Assembly: GCA_009599575.1 (NCBI GenBank)
Contig: VWND01000026.1
Location: 310,001-374,000, forward strand
DNA length: 64,000 nt
Reading direction: 5' to 3'
Source: Blumeriella jaapii
Lineage: Eukaryota > Ascomycota > Leotiomycetes > Helotiales > Drepanopezizaceae
In this document: one piece after another, positions 33,248 through 43,858 of the stretch
How the letters are laid out: each line of letters starts with the position of its first letter
Position numbering within the stretch: position 1 is the first letter of the stretch
Notes under the pieces: model-generated
The model's input: the letters and a program-made list of their open reading frames with translations, nothing else
Told to the model about the DNA's origin: nothing
Databases searched by the model: none
Position numbers and translations under genes: made by a program

Positions 33248-34709
33248 ATGTCGTGTGACGGGACTGCATCGTCGTCTTCTCGGGAATCTAGGGAGCGGGA
33301 TTGGGCCACGAGCCACAACGAGGGAAGATATGGCAGTGGCCCAGGCCTACAAGACCCAGACGATCCTATTCAAAATTCAGAGCGAGCGTACCAAATTCAC
33401 TTGGACAAACAAGCAGACGCTGTTGGTCCCGGACCTTCCTCGGCAACAAATCGGAGGCCATCTGGTACGGCTCGACATGGGCATGCTGCGAATCGCGAGC
33501 ACTTTGAAAGTCCCAATCGATCACATTCTCCAACAACAACACAGAGTTCTCCCACCACAGAAACCGGGCCACGAGAACGGAGTTTGAAAACACAAGAACA
33601 ACTCGAGCATCGCGAGGCCGTGTCGTCACTGAGAACAAAGATCGGCCTCGCTCCTGAGGCGCCGATTCTGGACGGCCACGACGTACATGAACACTTGAAG
33701 TGGAGTTCCATACGGACGGTATTCCGGGAGCCGTTTGCCGAGTTTCTGGGAACCTTTGTTATGATCTTGTTCGGTAATGGGAGCGTAGCACAAGTACTAC
33801 TCAGTACGGGAGACACCAGCGCTCCAGGCGGAGGTGGATTTGGAGCATATCAAAGCATCACTTGGGGGTAAACACCGACCCTGGCGTCCGCGCTTCGATG
33901 CTAACGACCTCACAGATGGGGCCTGGGTGTGATGCTAGGCATATATGTCGCGGGAGACTCAGGGGGCTTTCTCAACCCAGCCATCACGTTCTGTTTTTGC
34001 CTCTTCCGGAAGCTCCCATGGAAGCGCTTCCCCATCTACTTTCTCGCCCAGTTCCTGGGCGCCTTTTGCGCCTCTGGCGTGGTCTATGCCAACTACATCG
34101 ACGCCATCGACCAAACCGAAGGTCACGGCATCCGCACCGTGCCGCCGAGCATGACGGCCACAGCCGGCATCTTTTGCACCTACCCGCAAGCATTCCTGAC
34201 GAAGACAAGCCAGGTCTTCAGCGAGTTTGTCGCGAGCACCATCCTGATGCTGGTCGTCTTTGCGCTGAAGGATGATTCGAATCCGGGCGCGATGGGCAAG
34301 ACCGGGGCAGGCCCGATGTTTCCGCTCGCGCTGTTCTTCTTGATCTTTGGGCTTGGTGCCTGCTTCGGGTAAGTCCCCGGGGACGCCGACTCAGAAGTAC
34401 CACGCTCACCCCAGGACCAGGTGGGAGACTGGCTACGCGATCAATCTCGCGCGAGACTTGGCTCCTCGCCTCATGTCTTACATCCTAGGCTACGGCTCTG
34501 CGGTCTGGAGCGCTGGGGGCTACTACTTCTGGATCCCGATGGTGGTTCCCTTCCTGGGATGCACATTTGGCGCCTTCGTATACGATTTGCTGGTGTACAC
34601 TGGGCCGGAGAGTCCGCTGAACAGGCCGTGCTGGGGCTTCACGGATCTGGCTGTGTGGCTGAGGCTCAGCAAGGGGGAGAAAAGGAAGCAGGAGAAATAC
34701 GAGGTCTGA
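33248..34709 (+). CDS. Aquaglyceroporin (MIP family)
   Basis: This is a membrane channel for water, glycerol and small polyols. Exons 33248-33867, 33916-34368 and 34421-34709 give 453 aa across introns of 48 and 52 bp. A hydrophilic N-terminal tail of about 165 residues (Ser/Arg/Pro-rich) precedes REPFAEFLGTFVMILFGNGS, helix 1 with the MIP Glu. The first pore motif is GGFLNPAITF (NPA at 227-229). The second is GYAINLARDLAPR (NLA at 366-368 in place of NPA), a variant typical of fungal glycerol facilitators with Asp at the D-loop position. Six helices with two half-helices are visible. The tail is short and basic (KGEKRKQEKYEV). The long N-tail resembles that of Fps1-like channels gated by osmotic kinases, although no specific regulatory motif can be assigned. 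A GTG/TTG upstream was ignored in favour of the ATG at 33248. Confidence 0.92.
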
Positions 34710-35330
34710 AACTTGTGCTTCGAGACTATCCATCTCCATTTTCCGGTCCGGTCTGGGGAGGTCTAGAGGCTTCAGGCCTCTCTCTCATTGATCGAGCACC
34801 ACCACAGCCCCTGGAGGATACAAAAGTCCACCACTTCCCGAACGCACAAGTGCACACGCTCGCCAACGACACAAAAGGCGATTCGTTGCGTTTGCCAGTT
34901 GTACGTAGAAACGCGAATACGTTTGTACACACGGAAGCGCCCTTGGTTTCGGCTCCATGTGTGCTTCCTCCCGTAACGCTTCGTATAGCTTCACCTGCAT
35001 TCTGTTCACGCCATACATGCCTCTTCCCTGCCACGGCGTACCGAACTGCAGAAGTCTAAGGATTACATGCTAGAATAGAATGAAACGTTGTGTAGAATGC
35101 ATCGTCGCAGTGTTGCTCAAAAGGCTCCAAGTCTCGATACCTAGGTAGGTATCTTGCACGTTCTCCGAATATGTCAAAACAGGACCAGACCTAGCTAGTT
35201 CTTATATAATCTGGCATTGGAGTTTCGCAATACCAAAAAAAAAACCCTAAATACCAGTACAGTACTGGCTGGTCCTGCAGCAGGATCACAGACAACAAGG
35301 GGCTAAATGAGACATCTTCTTGACACCCTA
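34710..35330. other. Spacer upstream of the retroposon-like insertion
   Basis: No gene is seen. It contains CCTAGGTAGGTA near 35140-35151 and CCAGTACAGTACTGG (palindrome) at about 35251-35265. Confidence 0.45.
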
Positions 35331-35343
35331 ACCTTCCAGAGCC
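35331..35343. repeat. Left 13-bp target-site duplication
   Basis: ACCTTCCAGAGCC is identical to 36184-36196 and lies immediately before the GC-rich 5' end of the insertion. Confidence 0.7.
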
Positions 35344-36183
35344 GCCGCCCCTCGGGGTGCGAGGTCGACGACGACCTCGCGGGCTAGACTCAATACCTGT
35401 ACGTGGTGCCTGGTACGAACTTTCAGTTTCTCGATTATAATCATCTTTCTCCTGCGGCCGAAAGGTGGTTGTATTCGAGAATTCTGGAGAGCCAAAATTG
35501 AGCAATCGACACGTGGCGACTTCGAAAAGATTTTCCTTACCGGCGATCCGGGCCATTTTTACGACTACGTACACTACTACGATTTACTTGACGAAAGCAT
35601 ACTTACTGAGAATTCCAGAAAGATTGTATTAAAAGGAAGGCGGAAAATAAGAACCGACAGCCCGATTATCGAAAACCCGGTACAGCGCCTTCGAAATAAT
35701 CGTCTTTACCGATCACAACCGACTCGACAGTTTCGACGAAGGAAAAGGTATCGGTAGAACACGCAAACGCGTATAAAAACAGACGTTCGAGAGACAACTC
35801 GGCGTCGCCAACTTTCGAAGTTCTGAAAGTGCTTTCAAAAATTATAAAAGAGCTGCGATACCACGGGATCAAAGACCCGGGATATGCGTATTAAAAGAGC
35901 TTTTTCTCAATCGTGGTTTTTACTCTTTTTAATACGTATATACTTTGTAATCTTTGGAACTATTGAAAGCTTTACTTCACGAACACCATGGAAAACTATC
36001 CCGCTTGTAGGGGAAAGGCTCAAATAGCGGGCTTATTGGCCAAACATTTCTTTTATATAACTGCTTTCTCGAGGATCTTTTATATATAAAAATCCCCAGC
36101 TTAGCACGTCCTATGCCCTTCGGGAGGCTGAGATGGCTCTGCCCCTCCTGACGTTAAACAATATCATCATCATCATTATCATC
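35344..36183 (+). mobile_element. Retroposon-like insertion (LINE- or SINE-type) with (ATC)n tail, flanked by 13-bp target-site duplications
   Basis: An 840-bp segment ends in an A/T/C-rich tail (AATATCATCATCATCATTATCATC). It is bracketed by perfect 13-bp direct repeats ACCTTCCAGAGCC at 35331-35343 and 36184-36196, the hallmark of target-primed reverse transcription. Its 5' end is GC-rich and opens with a 9-bp perfect hairpin (GCGAGGTCG-ACGA-CGACCTCGC, 35359-35380); the interior is more AT-rich than the flanks. A second imperfect stem (35883-35899 with 35923-35940) is inside. No reverse transcriptase or endonuclease frame is present, so it is either a 5'-truncated LINE or a non-autonomous element. 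A weak minus-strand frame at 35666-35872 has no recognised homology. The 3' sequence CTGCCCCTCCTGACGTTAAACAATATC before the tail may be the element's conserved end. Confidence 0.65.
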
Positions 36184-36196
36184 ACCTTCCAGAGCC
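36184..36196. repeat. Right 13-bp target-site duplication
   Basis: ACCTTCCAGAGCC immediately follows the (ATC)n tail of the insertion. The match stops on both sides of the 13 bases. Confidence 0.7.
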
Positions 36197-37937
36197 AGCG
36201 TTCTATTTCGTAAGTCTAGCCCATTGGTTTACAAGCTGTACAAGCATAGTCTCTCTCTGCCTTTTCGTGCAGGTGGAGATAGATCCTCGCGGTAGACGTC
36301 GAATGCTAGTGTCACTGGGAGAGCTACGAAATCGGCCATGTGGAAAACGGCTAGTTCTTCCTGCAGATGCTACGCAGGACAGGGCATGAGGAGAGCTATC
36401 CATCCTCGTCGTTGTGGCACTCGTGCGTTATGTCGGGATTCGCCATCGCCGTGTCTTGCCACGTCGGGAACTCCATCCTAGGTGGTTTCTAACCCACTCT
36501 CTCTCAGGGGAAAGTCGCTTCGTGTGTGCAGACGCAAGTGCCGTCTGTGTGTATTTTCCTCGAGGCACGTTCGCCTCGATGTATCCAAAGTGCTCTGGGA
36601 CAGCTTGAGCGTCGTCGACGAGGTGCAGAGGGTTTGCATGCGTGGATTGAAGTGCGATTTCCCCAGAGAGAACGAGAGTAGTAGAACGTGACGAGAAGCC
36701 CAAAGCCGGCTGCCGCAAACCGGATTGAGGTTATTGGGCTGGCCGACTGTGCCGTGAAGTGGCTGAGGTAGACGATGTTGTCGACTTCTTTTCGAGAAGC
36801 CTGCTCGCTGGGCCGCTTCGATTCTACCGACAGGATATCTATCGATGCCCAGCCGCCATCGAACAAGACCGTCTTCGACACGACATTGCCGGGTTTGGCC
36901 GCCCCGTTGATGGACCTGCTGGGTTCATCCGGCCGTCGGCAGCAGGGTTTGTTGTCCATATAACGTTGTCCCATGCTCTTTGCCCTTCTGCCTCCGTGGA
37001 GCCCGGTTCGACTTGTCCTGCCAGAATCTCGATACCGGGATTGGAGATGTAGTTTCTGTCGATAGTTGCGGCTTGGGTCCAGTTCAACTGCAGCTTGGAT
37101 CTTAAGGGATCAAGAGACATCTCTCTAAGAAGATTCGATATTGGAATGGCGTCTTAGGAAAAGACTCTACGCACCTGCACCCCTTTCTCTCTGGCAGCGA
37201 GACCGCGCACCGAAGTTGAACTCGGTTTGTGGAAGTAAGGCGATCATGTGGCAGCATCCTGCTCGGCCAAAGGTCGCCATTGAAGCTTGTGTGACATTTC
37301 ACTGGGAGTCCAGCGACTCGGAGTCTGAATAGCTGCAGACACGAGCTGCAAACAAAGCTCGCCACCGAGATGTGGAGTCTCGAGAAGCTAGGCGAATGCC
37401 AAAATCCTATGGGATATCAGACCAGCCTCGCATCGGCTCCTTGGTCAGCCCAAAACGGATACGTTCAGGTATTTGGGGCGAGGGATCTTCTTGTCGAGGA
37501 AGCGAGGCGTGGGAACCTGCAGCAAGATCTTGATAGAAGAGGCAACGAAGCCGACATCAGACAAGAATGCCTGAGAAACTCGCTGTGAACTCGGTGGTCC
37601 TTGTCTGTATTGCGCGACGAGATAGTGAAAGAGACGGCCTGGCTGATCGGATCTGACCTGCCAGTCACGCGACGGGTCTATCATGCGTGGGTGAAAGGCA
37701 GTGAAGGGAAGGACAGGAGACTCGGAAGATACTTATAGATATGACGATGGAGAGAAGCCGAGCAGCCACGCAAGGAGGTGAGAAGAGAGAGCGCGAACTG
37801 AGTAACGTCAAGATTGATATCTCAATGCTTAACAAAGGTCCAATGCTCAACAAAGGTCCATTACCCATAAGGACCCCAATGAACCCCCCCTTCGGCGGAA
37901 ATCGATCGAGCAGAGAAAGTTGGTGTATTCCACTCGC
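36197..37937. other. 1.7 kb spacer without a supported gene
   Basis: Minus-strand frames at 36504-36974 and 36839-37120 are open for 90-156 codons but show no start-to-stop logic or recognised motif. They may be a gene relic. A 15-bp tandem word AACAAAGGTCCAATG/ACAAAGGTCCA occurs at about 37828-37861. Confidence 0.35.
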
Positions 37938-40826
37938 TCAGTTCCGCACCACCAGACCTGTCCTTCTCTCCACGGCCTCAATGACTACGTACTCCTCGCT
38001 GCTCGACACCACGTCCCACTCGTCGCTGTCCAGCTCGTCCATCTGCGACTCGCTCTCGTCGATGACCTCCACGTCTCCACCAGAAGCTGCGGCCAGGATG
38101 GCCGAGTCGTCGAGCTGGGATTCTGTCAAGTCCCTCTGCTCGTTAGCGGTGGGTACGAGTACCGGCTCTTCTAGCGGCGAGACGTTGTCGGCCGTGACTT
38201 CGCTGGCCGTTCCATCATCGACGGCGCCTGGAAGAACGACGGATACTGTCAACTTAGCTGTTTTGGGCAACCGCGGCGAGTAAGAGGGAAAATCACCCGG
38301 GTCGGGGATGGGCGATGCGATTCCCGCGATGCTGTTGATGTACAGTTAGCATTGATTTCAATTCATGACGAGGAGGTTGTCAACCCTTGAAGAGACGAGA
38401 CGACAGTCACCGGGCTGAAAGAGGACCGGAGACCACTAGGACAGTCTCAAGAGGAAGACGAAGATCTGGGAAGCACGTACTACTTGCAGTCCAAGCCCTT
38501 CTCCTTGCACGGCGTACAGCCAGCTTTCAGCGCATCGCATGCCACGGCCGCCATGCGACACCCACCACACGCGCGAGGGGGCTGTGGAACGTCGGAGTCT
38601 TTTTGTACTGGTGACACAGTAGAATCTAAACATGTTAGCGATTTCTCGACCGCGCTTGAGCAGACAGACGCACCCATGGCCGGAGTCTCGTCAGCAGTCG
38701 GAGCTCCTCTCACGATGAACATACAATCCAACCCTTTCACCTTGCAAGTTCTGCATCTCGGCCTCACTCCATCACACTCTTCTCCCGCCAATCGACAGCT
38801 GCCACAGAACCGAGCAAGCTTCAACGCACGCTCCTCCTCCTCCCTCTCCTCCCTCTCCGGTTCATGGTGCGCACAGATGGCCTCCTCGTCGAAACAGGCC
38901 AGACACGGAATGGCGAGCGTGGGATCTCTGTTCTGGATAGCCATGGCCACGACAATGGAGCTGAAGACGCCGAACCGTTCGGGATTGGGATGGAAAGCAC
39001 ACGCTATCTGCTCGTCGAGACACCCAAGACACGGGGACGCAGGCGAGAGCCGCTCAGAGCACAGCGGCATGCCCAACAGTGTTGGCGCGAACCCCGGCAT
39101 GGTCGCGGACGCTTGACGCCCGAGACGCAGGTCTTCGAGACGAGTGTTGACGAATTCTAGGAAGCGCGGGACCTCAGACGTAGATTCGGTGGCCGTTTGA
39201 CTGATGCTGCTGTGGCTGCTGGCACTGATCTGAGTTCTTGCAGCCCAGGTCAGTTTGCCTTCGACGTCGATGTCTCCCGCTGCAGCCCTGGAGCGGTCGT
39301 GGCGCAACGCTTCGCACGTCTTGCAGAAACGATGGACCTGGCGATCACTTGGCTTGATGCGGACTCGGAGGCAGGCTTGACATAATTCGGCCGGGTGGCC
39401 AGCTTATCCTATTAGCAGGCTTGCCGATTCTTGAAGAGAAAGAAAGAGTTGGCTTACACCGAACGGCGTTTGCATCTGTATAACGACAAGCGGAGAGACT
39501 CTCTCGACACTGGGCACACTGTGGCAGCGCATGGTCACAGAGTCGGCCATTCATCTCACAGCTGGTGCATGGTCGGAAGCTCCAAGAAGCACTCTCATGC
39601 TGTGAGGGCGATAGTCTTGCCGAGGGTCTGTCCAACGTTGTGTCGAGTCCAGCGTTAGCAAGGTAGTGAGCGGTCTCGTCTAATTTGTTGTTGTTGTTTA
39701 CTAAGAGCGCCCTTTGTGCCAAGGCCACCGGGGTCGCTGGGAAGATTCTCCTGGATTTCTCCTCGTTCTCACCTAAGACACCCATCACGTTGCTCATAGG
39801 GGTGTTTATTGAATCCTCGACTACATTCGCCGATTCGATTGCCGATTCCGAGTTCTCCGTCTCTGTCTGCTCTTGATTTCGGTTAGAGGCCGTATCTCTC
39901 GACGTCTCGCTTGGTTGACAGGACCTGGCCCTACTACCAGGATCTGAAATTTCGTATGGTTGACAGAAACGGGCCATACTACCAAGATCCAGCTTGGGCT
40001 CAAAACCGCCAGTACAGGTACGCGTCATCTGGCCGGGCGATGTTGTGAGCGAAGGCGCTTCAGCATTGTCTGTACGGAGAATCGAACGCAAGCTGCGTGG
40101 AGTGGCTGGCCAGGCTTTCCGCGTCTCGGTACTGACTTCACATCTGTAGCACTGCTCTTCAGGAGTGCTCTTACGGTGAGCAAAGATATCCCCACAGCCA
40201 CCGCAGTATGTGTTTATCCATGTGCGTTCCGTGGGAGCTGGCAGGTGTTCCTTGCGGGCGCTTTTCGTAGCGGATCCACCCGCGGACCCTTCTTGTGATG
40301 CTGAAGAGTCCTGTCCAGAATGCGAAGCCATGCAATCGATACCAGGATTGCAACTCATACCACGACCGCAGGCTTCTCGATCAGCCGTGCACTTTGACCG
40401 CGCGGTTTGGCGGCTCCCGCTTCGTCTGCGGAGAGTCTCCGTGTCGCAGTCCATGCCCATCAACAGACACTTGTCACACTTCGTGTCCTTGTGCACCGCG
40501 CTACACTCCAGACCCAAGGTGCGGCAGTTGTGGCATTCGCTCCTGGAAACGTGACTCGCGGATGCGACGTTTTCCGACGTGCTGGTGTTCGTGCTCGCCG
40601 GCGCGTAGCTCAACCAGACGCACCTCTGACACCTTGGGTGGTCATCGCCGTCGATGCTGAGGGCGAGCCCACACGGTCCGCAGGCGGGGTGTACAAGCTC
40701 GCGGTCGCAAGGGATCTGCTTGGTCTCGCAAGTATCGCAGCCGGGCCTCGATCCCGAGCATGTCACTCCGGCTCGGCGACAGCTGCGGCATGTTTGCTGG
40801 GAGAAAGTTGGTTTGGAGCTCGCCAT
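37938..40826 (-). CDS. Multi-cluster Zn2Cys6-type protein (at least five tandem cysteine clusters), function unknown
   Basis: Minus-strand exons are 40826-39458, 39402-38481 and 38331-37938, with introns 39403-39457 (GTAAGC...CTAAT...AAG) and 38332-38480 (GTACGT...AACAG). They join to 894 aa. Four clusters fit C-X2-C-X6-C-X6-C-X2-C-X6-C exactly: residues 13-40, 420-447, 656-683 and 735-762. A fifth (98-127) has an 8-residue middle loop. Between them are C-X2-C...C-X2-C pairs (49-69, 208-229, 464-486) and two C-X2-C-X6-C-X2-H half sites (581-594, 623-636). Ordinary fungal Zn2Cys6 factors have one N-terminal cluster plus a middle homology region; none is seen here. The clusters lack the usual Lys-rich DNA-contact stretch. 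The C-terminus is acidic with two SUMO-interaction-like patches (about 851-855, 878-882). A nuclear scaffold, a DNA- or RNA-binding protein and a non-nuclear zinc protein are all possible. Confidence 0.75.
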
Positions 40827-42580
40827 GATGGTCTTGTAGGTGGTAACTTGGGGAAGGATGAATGCTGGCTTCTCGAAAGGCCTTGATGGATGGTTACGGT
40901 GGAGTGGTCAGACCCCAAGATAAGTTTGTGAGCTCGGAGAAGCGGGGGTCATGAGGACACAGAGCTGAGGATGCTGCTGCTGCCTACTACTCTGTGCCAT
41001 GCAGTGTAACTCGATGGTGTCAGCCGCATCCACACCCTGCCCTATTGGGCCGGTTGGAGAGAGATGCTTTGGTTTTCGGTGGCCGAGGGCTTCGGTCAGA
41101 TGTTCCAGGTCTTCTTGGTAGGCATACAAGAGGACAAATGTGACATGTGAGAGCTGGCTTGGAAGTACTCCGCAATTGAACAGAACATAGGAGCCGGACA
41201 TGGAACAGAGAAATTGATGCCTCGATGTCAGGCCGTCTTTGGTCGCATACTTATAGGCGTGCGAATAGCAATCAACCCCCAAGATTGGGTAAAATACAAG
41301 ATGCGATTGAGAACGCGTCACAAATACGTTACAGCCACAAGAAAATTGGCACAAAATAATCAAAACAACTGATCACATGGAATATCTCCCCTCCCCCTCT
41401 TTCCCTACCTACTGAACGTACTCGCCCAATAACGACGCCGGGTTTTCTCCCCTTTACGGCACGGCACCATACGCGAAACGTGCTTCGGATCTCTGGAGGG
41501 AAGGAAGGCCGTTCGGACGACTGGACTCCATATCGGTCAGTCGGTACTGGTATGTAAGACCAATGCACAACCTCAAGGCGTAAACACACCGTCGCCCGAA
41601 AAAGAGAAGAAGAAGACGAAGAGGAAGAAGAAGAATAAGAAGGCCAGGACCCGCGCGAAGGGAAAGCCAACGGGCCGAGCTCTCACAGGGTTGGCTCGGT
41701 TGATGCTTTGGTTGATGTCAGAGCAGAGGATTGCGGTCGAGGATTTCGGTTGAGGATAACTGTTCTGGTACTGTACCGCATGTAGCTATGTGTGTGTGCG
41801 GCGCGTGAAGGTCTCTGCTCGGAAGTGGTTGTTTTGGATCCACCCTCAATCTGTAAGTACTTTTTAAGCGAGGTCCTTCTTGCCCGAACCCGACAGATTG
41901 TCGACGTTGAAGAAACGCGGGGATAGGTCGATTCTCCCGTCGTGACGTCCGATGGGGCTCTAGATCCGGGTCAAAGAGCACTGAAGCGGAAAACAACCTC
42001 CGATTCTCGATCCTGAGGTCGCGCCGTCTTTTGGTTGTGGCCTCTCAGACGAGAATGGAGGGGGGTGGAGGTCTAACACGCGGTTGTCAACTTTTTTGCT
42101 TTGGGATTGTTTTCCGTACCAGAGCCAGTTTTACTCGTATGGATCAAGACACTCAGCTTGATGTCTATCTGTACGCTGCGAAGCCGCTGCCGTGGATAAA
42201 GAAGACGATGGGGGAAGTAGGGTTTAGAATATGCTTCTCGGCATCGGACACTCGTGTGTACACGTCAGCTTGGACATCGACTGAGGCTCCCGGCTTGATC
42301 GTATGGGTAGACTTCGCTGCCATGAAAGTGTATGGTCTGGTAAAATGTCGAAGAGGTATATTTAGATCTTCCCCTTGGGCTCGATTGATATCGAAGAGCC
42401 AGAATTCTATGAGTTGTGTAACGTCGGAGTGGGCCTATCTTGAAGCCTCAGATCCGTCTGGAAATAAAATCATATAAAATAAACATCAAGGATCTCTAAG
42501 ATGACGCTAGGCCGTTCCTGATCCAGGTCATGCTTCTATAATAGAAACGCGCGGCGGATCTTCGTCACGTGAAACGCATC
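40827..42580. other. Spacer without a supported gene
   Basis: It includes an A/G-rich tract at about 41600-41640 (GAAGAAGAAGACGAAGAGGAAGAAGAAG). A plus-strand frame from ATG 42055 to 42477 (140 codons) has no recognisable features. Confidence 0.4.
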
Positions 42581-42597
42581 GACATCCCATGTTAGTT

Positions 42598-42782
42598 GAG
42601 CACAGTGAGTTAAGCACAGTAAGTTAAGCAGTGAGTTAAACAGTGAGTTAAATAGTGAGTTAAAGACTGAGTCAAATACTGAGTTAAGCACAATGAGTTA
42701 AACAGTGAGTTAAGCACAGTGAGTTAAGCACAATGAGTTAAGCACAATGAGTTAAGCACAGTGAATTAAACACAGTGAGTGT
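42598..42782. repeat. GAGTTAA-based minisatellite
   Basis: About fifteen imperfect units of the type (GT)GAGTTAAGCACA, varying between about 10 and 15 bp by presence or absence of CA steps. Visible directly as AGTGAGTTAAGCACAGTGAGTTAAGC and variants. Confidence 0.9.
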
Positions 42783-42959
42783 ACAGTACATACATACAGC
42801 ACACCTTTACCAACCCACCATCAGACATTCTGGACCGACATATCCCCGCCCCATCCTGACATACATACTTCGTACATGGCCGAATAAACGTAGATTTGAC
42901 CGTCAATGCGCACTAAATACTTGGCAATGCTGCTTTTATTAAATATCCTAATATTTTGT

Positions 42960-43182
42960 GTGCCCACCTTCAGCTAAAATCACTGTAATACATTTGTTAT
43001 CCATTTTTTAAGCCGGTGGATAAAAGCATAGCTAATTTGTCGAGGAGTAAGATTCAATTGAAAAGCAATTTGAGCTTGCGAGAAATTGGTTTGAAAAAAG
43101 TTTCGATTCGCAGGCGGTTATTTCGAGTGCATTGTTTTCGTAGTGTTTTCGGCGTTGGCACTGAGTAGTATTTTTGGTCCAT
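42960..43182 (-). mobile_element. Relic of a Tc1/mariner-type transposase N-terminus
   Basis: On the minus strand from ATG at 43182, the frame reads MDQKYYSVPTPKTLRKQCTRNNRLRIETFF. After a one-base shift at a T/A run it continues QFSQAQIAFQLNLTPRQISYAFIHRLKKW before stops. This matches the helix-turn-helix start of fungal Tc1/mariner transposases (T/S-R-x-x-R-L-R-I-x-T then a LT-x-x-Q-I-x-Y-A helix). The catalytic DDE part is absent. The surroundings are AT-rich. No clean terminal inverted repeats were found. The call is by remembered family pattern. Confidence 0.55.
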
Positions 43183-43619
43183 AGTAAATTGAATTTTTTT
43201 TAGTAGAAATTCCTGTAGTAAAACAGCGTGAGAAGCATCAAATAGTTATTGGCTAGAATGCCTGCAAAGAGTGGAATCTTCTAGAGATTACACCCTTGCC
43301 TTTACCCCTGCAAATCTACATTTAAAAGGCCATGTACGAAGTATACATACCACCACACCCGGCACCACCACAGCCTCATCGGGGGGATCCTGTCTCTGCG
43401 ACGCGCAACAAAAAACACCACTCCGCGCGATACGAAGTGCAACAGATCGACCGCGCATGGCAGGGCCCAAGCAAGCCAATGGGATCAGCCGCAGCCGAAG
43501 CACATGCTATCGCCCCCACCACGCCCGGATCTTGGCATCCTCGTTGCGTTTGTTGACATTTTGGCGAGCGAGCGGAGGGGGAGGTCTGTCGACGGCAGAT
43601 GTAGATAGATGATGGCCCT
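43183..43619. other. Spacer
   Basis: No gene is seen. The plus-strand frame 43271-43612 has no plausible protein character. Confidence 0.4.
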
Positions 43620-43621
43620 AC

Positions 43622-43858
43622 CTGTGTGTATGGATGTATGTATGAATGTATGTATGAATGTATGAATGTATGTATGAATGTATGTATGAATGTATGTATG
43701 AATGTATGTATGAATGTATGTATGAATGTATGTATGAATGTATGTATGAATGTATGTATGAATGTATGTATGAATGTATGAATGTATGAATGTATGAATG
43801 TATTTATGTATGGTGAGTAGGTAGGACCATACATACATACACACATACATACATACAT
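43622..43858. repeat. ATGTATGA octamer minisatellite with CATA flank
   Basis: TGTATGTATGAA units (12-mer built from ATGT and ATGA tetramers) repeat from about 43628 to 43807, followed by an ACATACATAC tract to 43858. Confidence 0.9.

Noticed and set aside
35666..35872. Minus-strand 68-codon frame and a plus-strand FTDHN-like peptide suggestive of an RNase H or DDE fragment
   Set aside because: Only a few residues match and the frame is broken by stops; not enough to call a pol relic inside the insertion.
36504..37120. Open minus-strand frames possibly forming a gene
   Set aside because: No start, no consistent splice sites and no family resemblance; could be chance or a relic.
42055..42477. 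140-codon plus-strand frame
   Set aside because: No recognisable domain, no splice context, ordinary composition for a chance frame.
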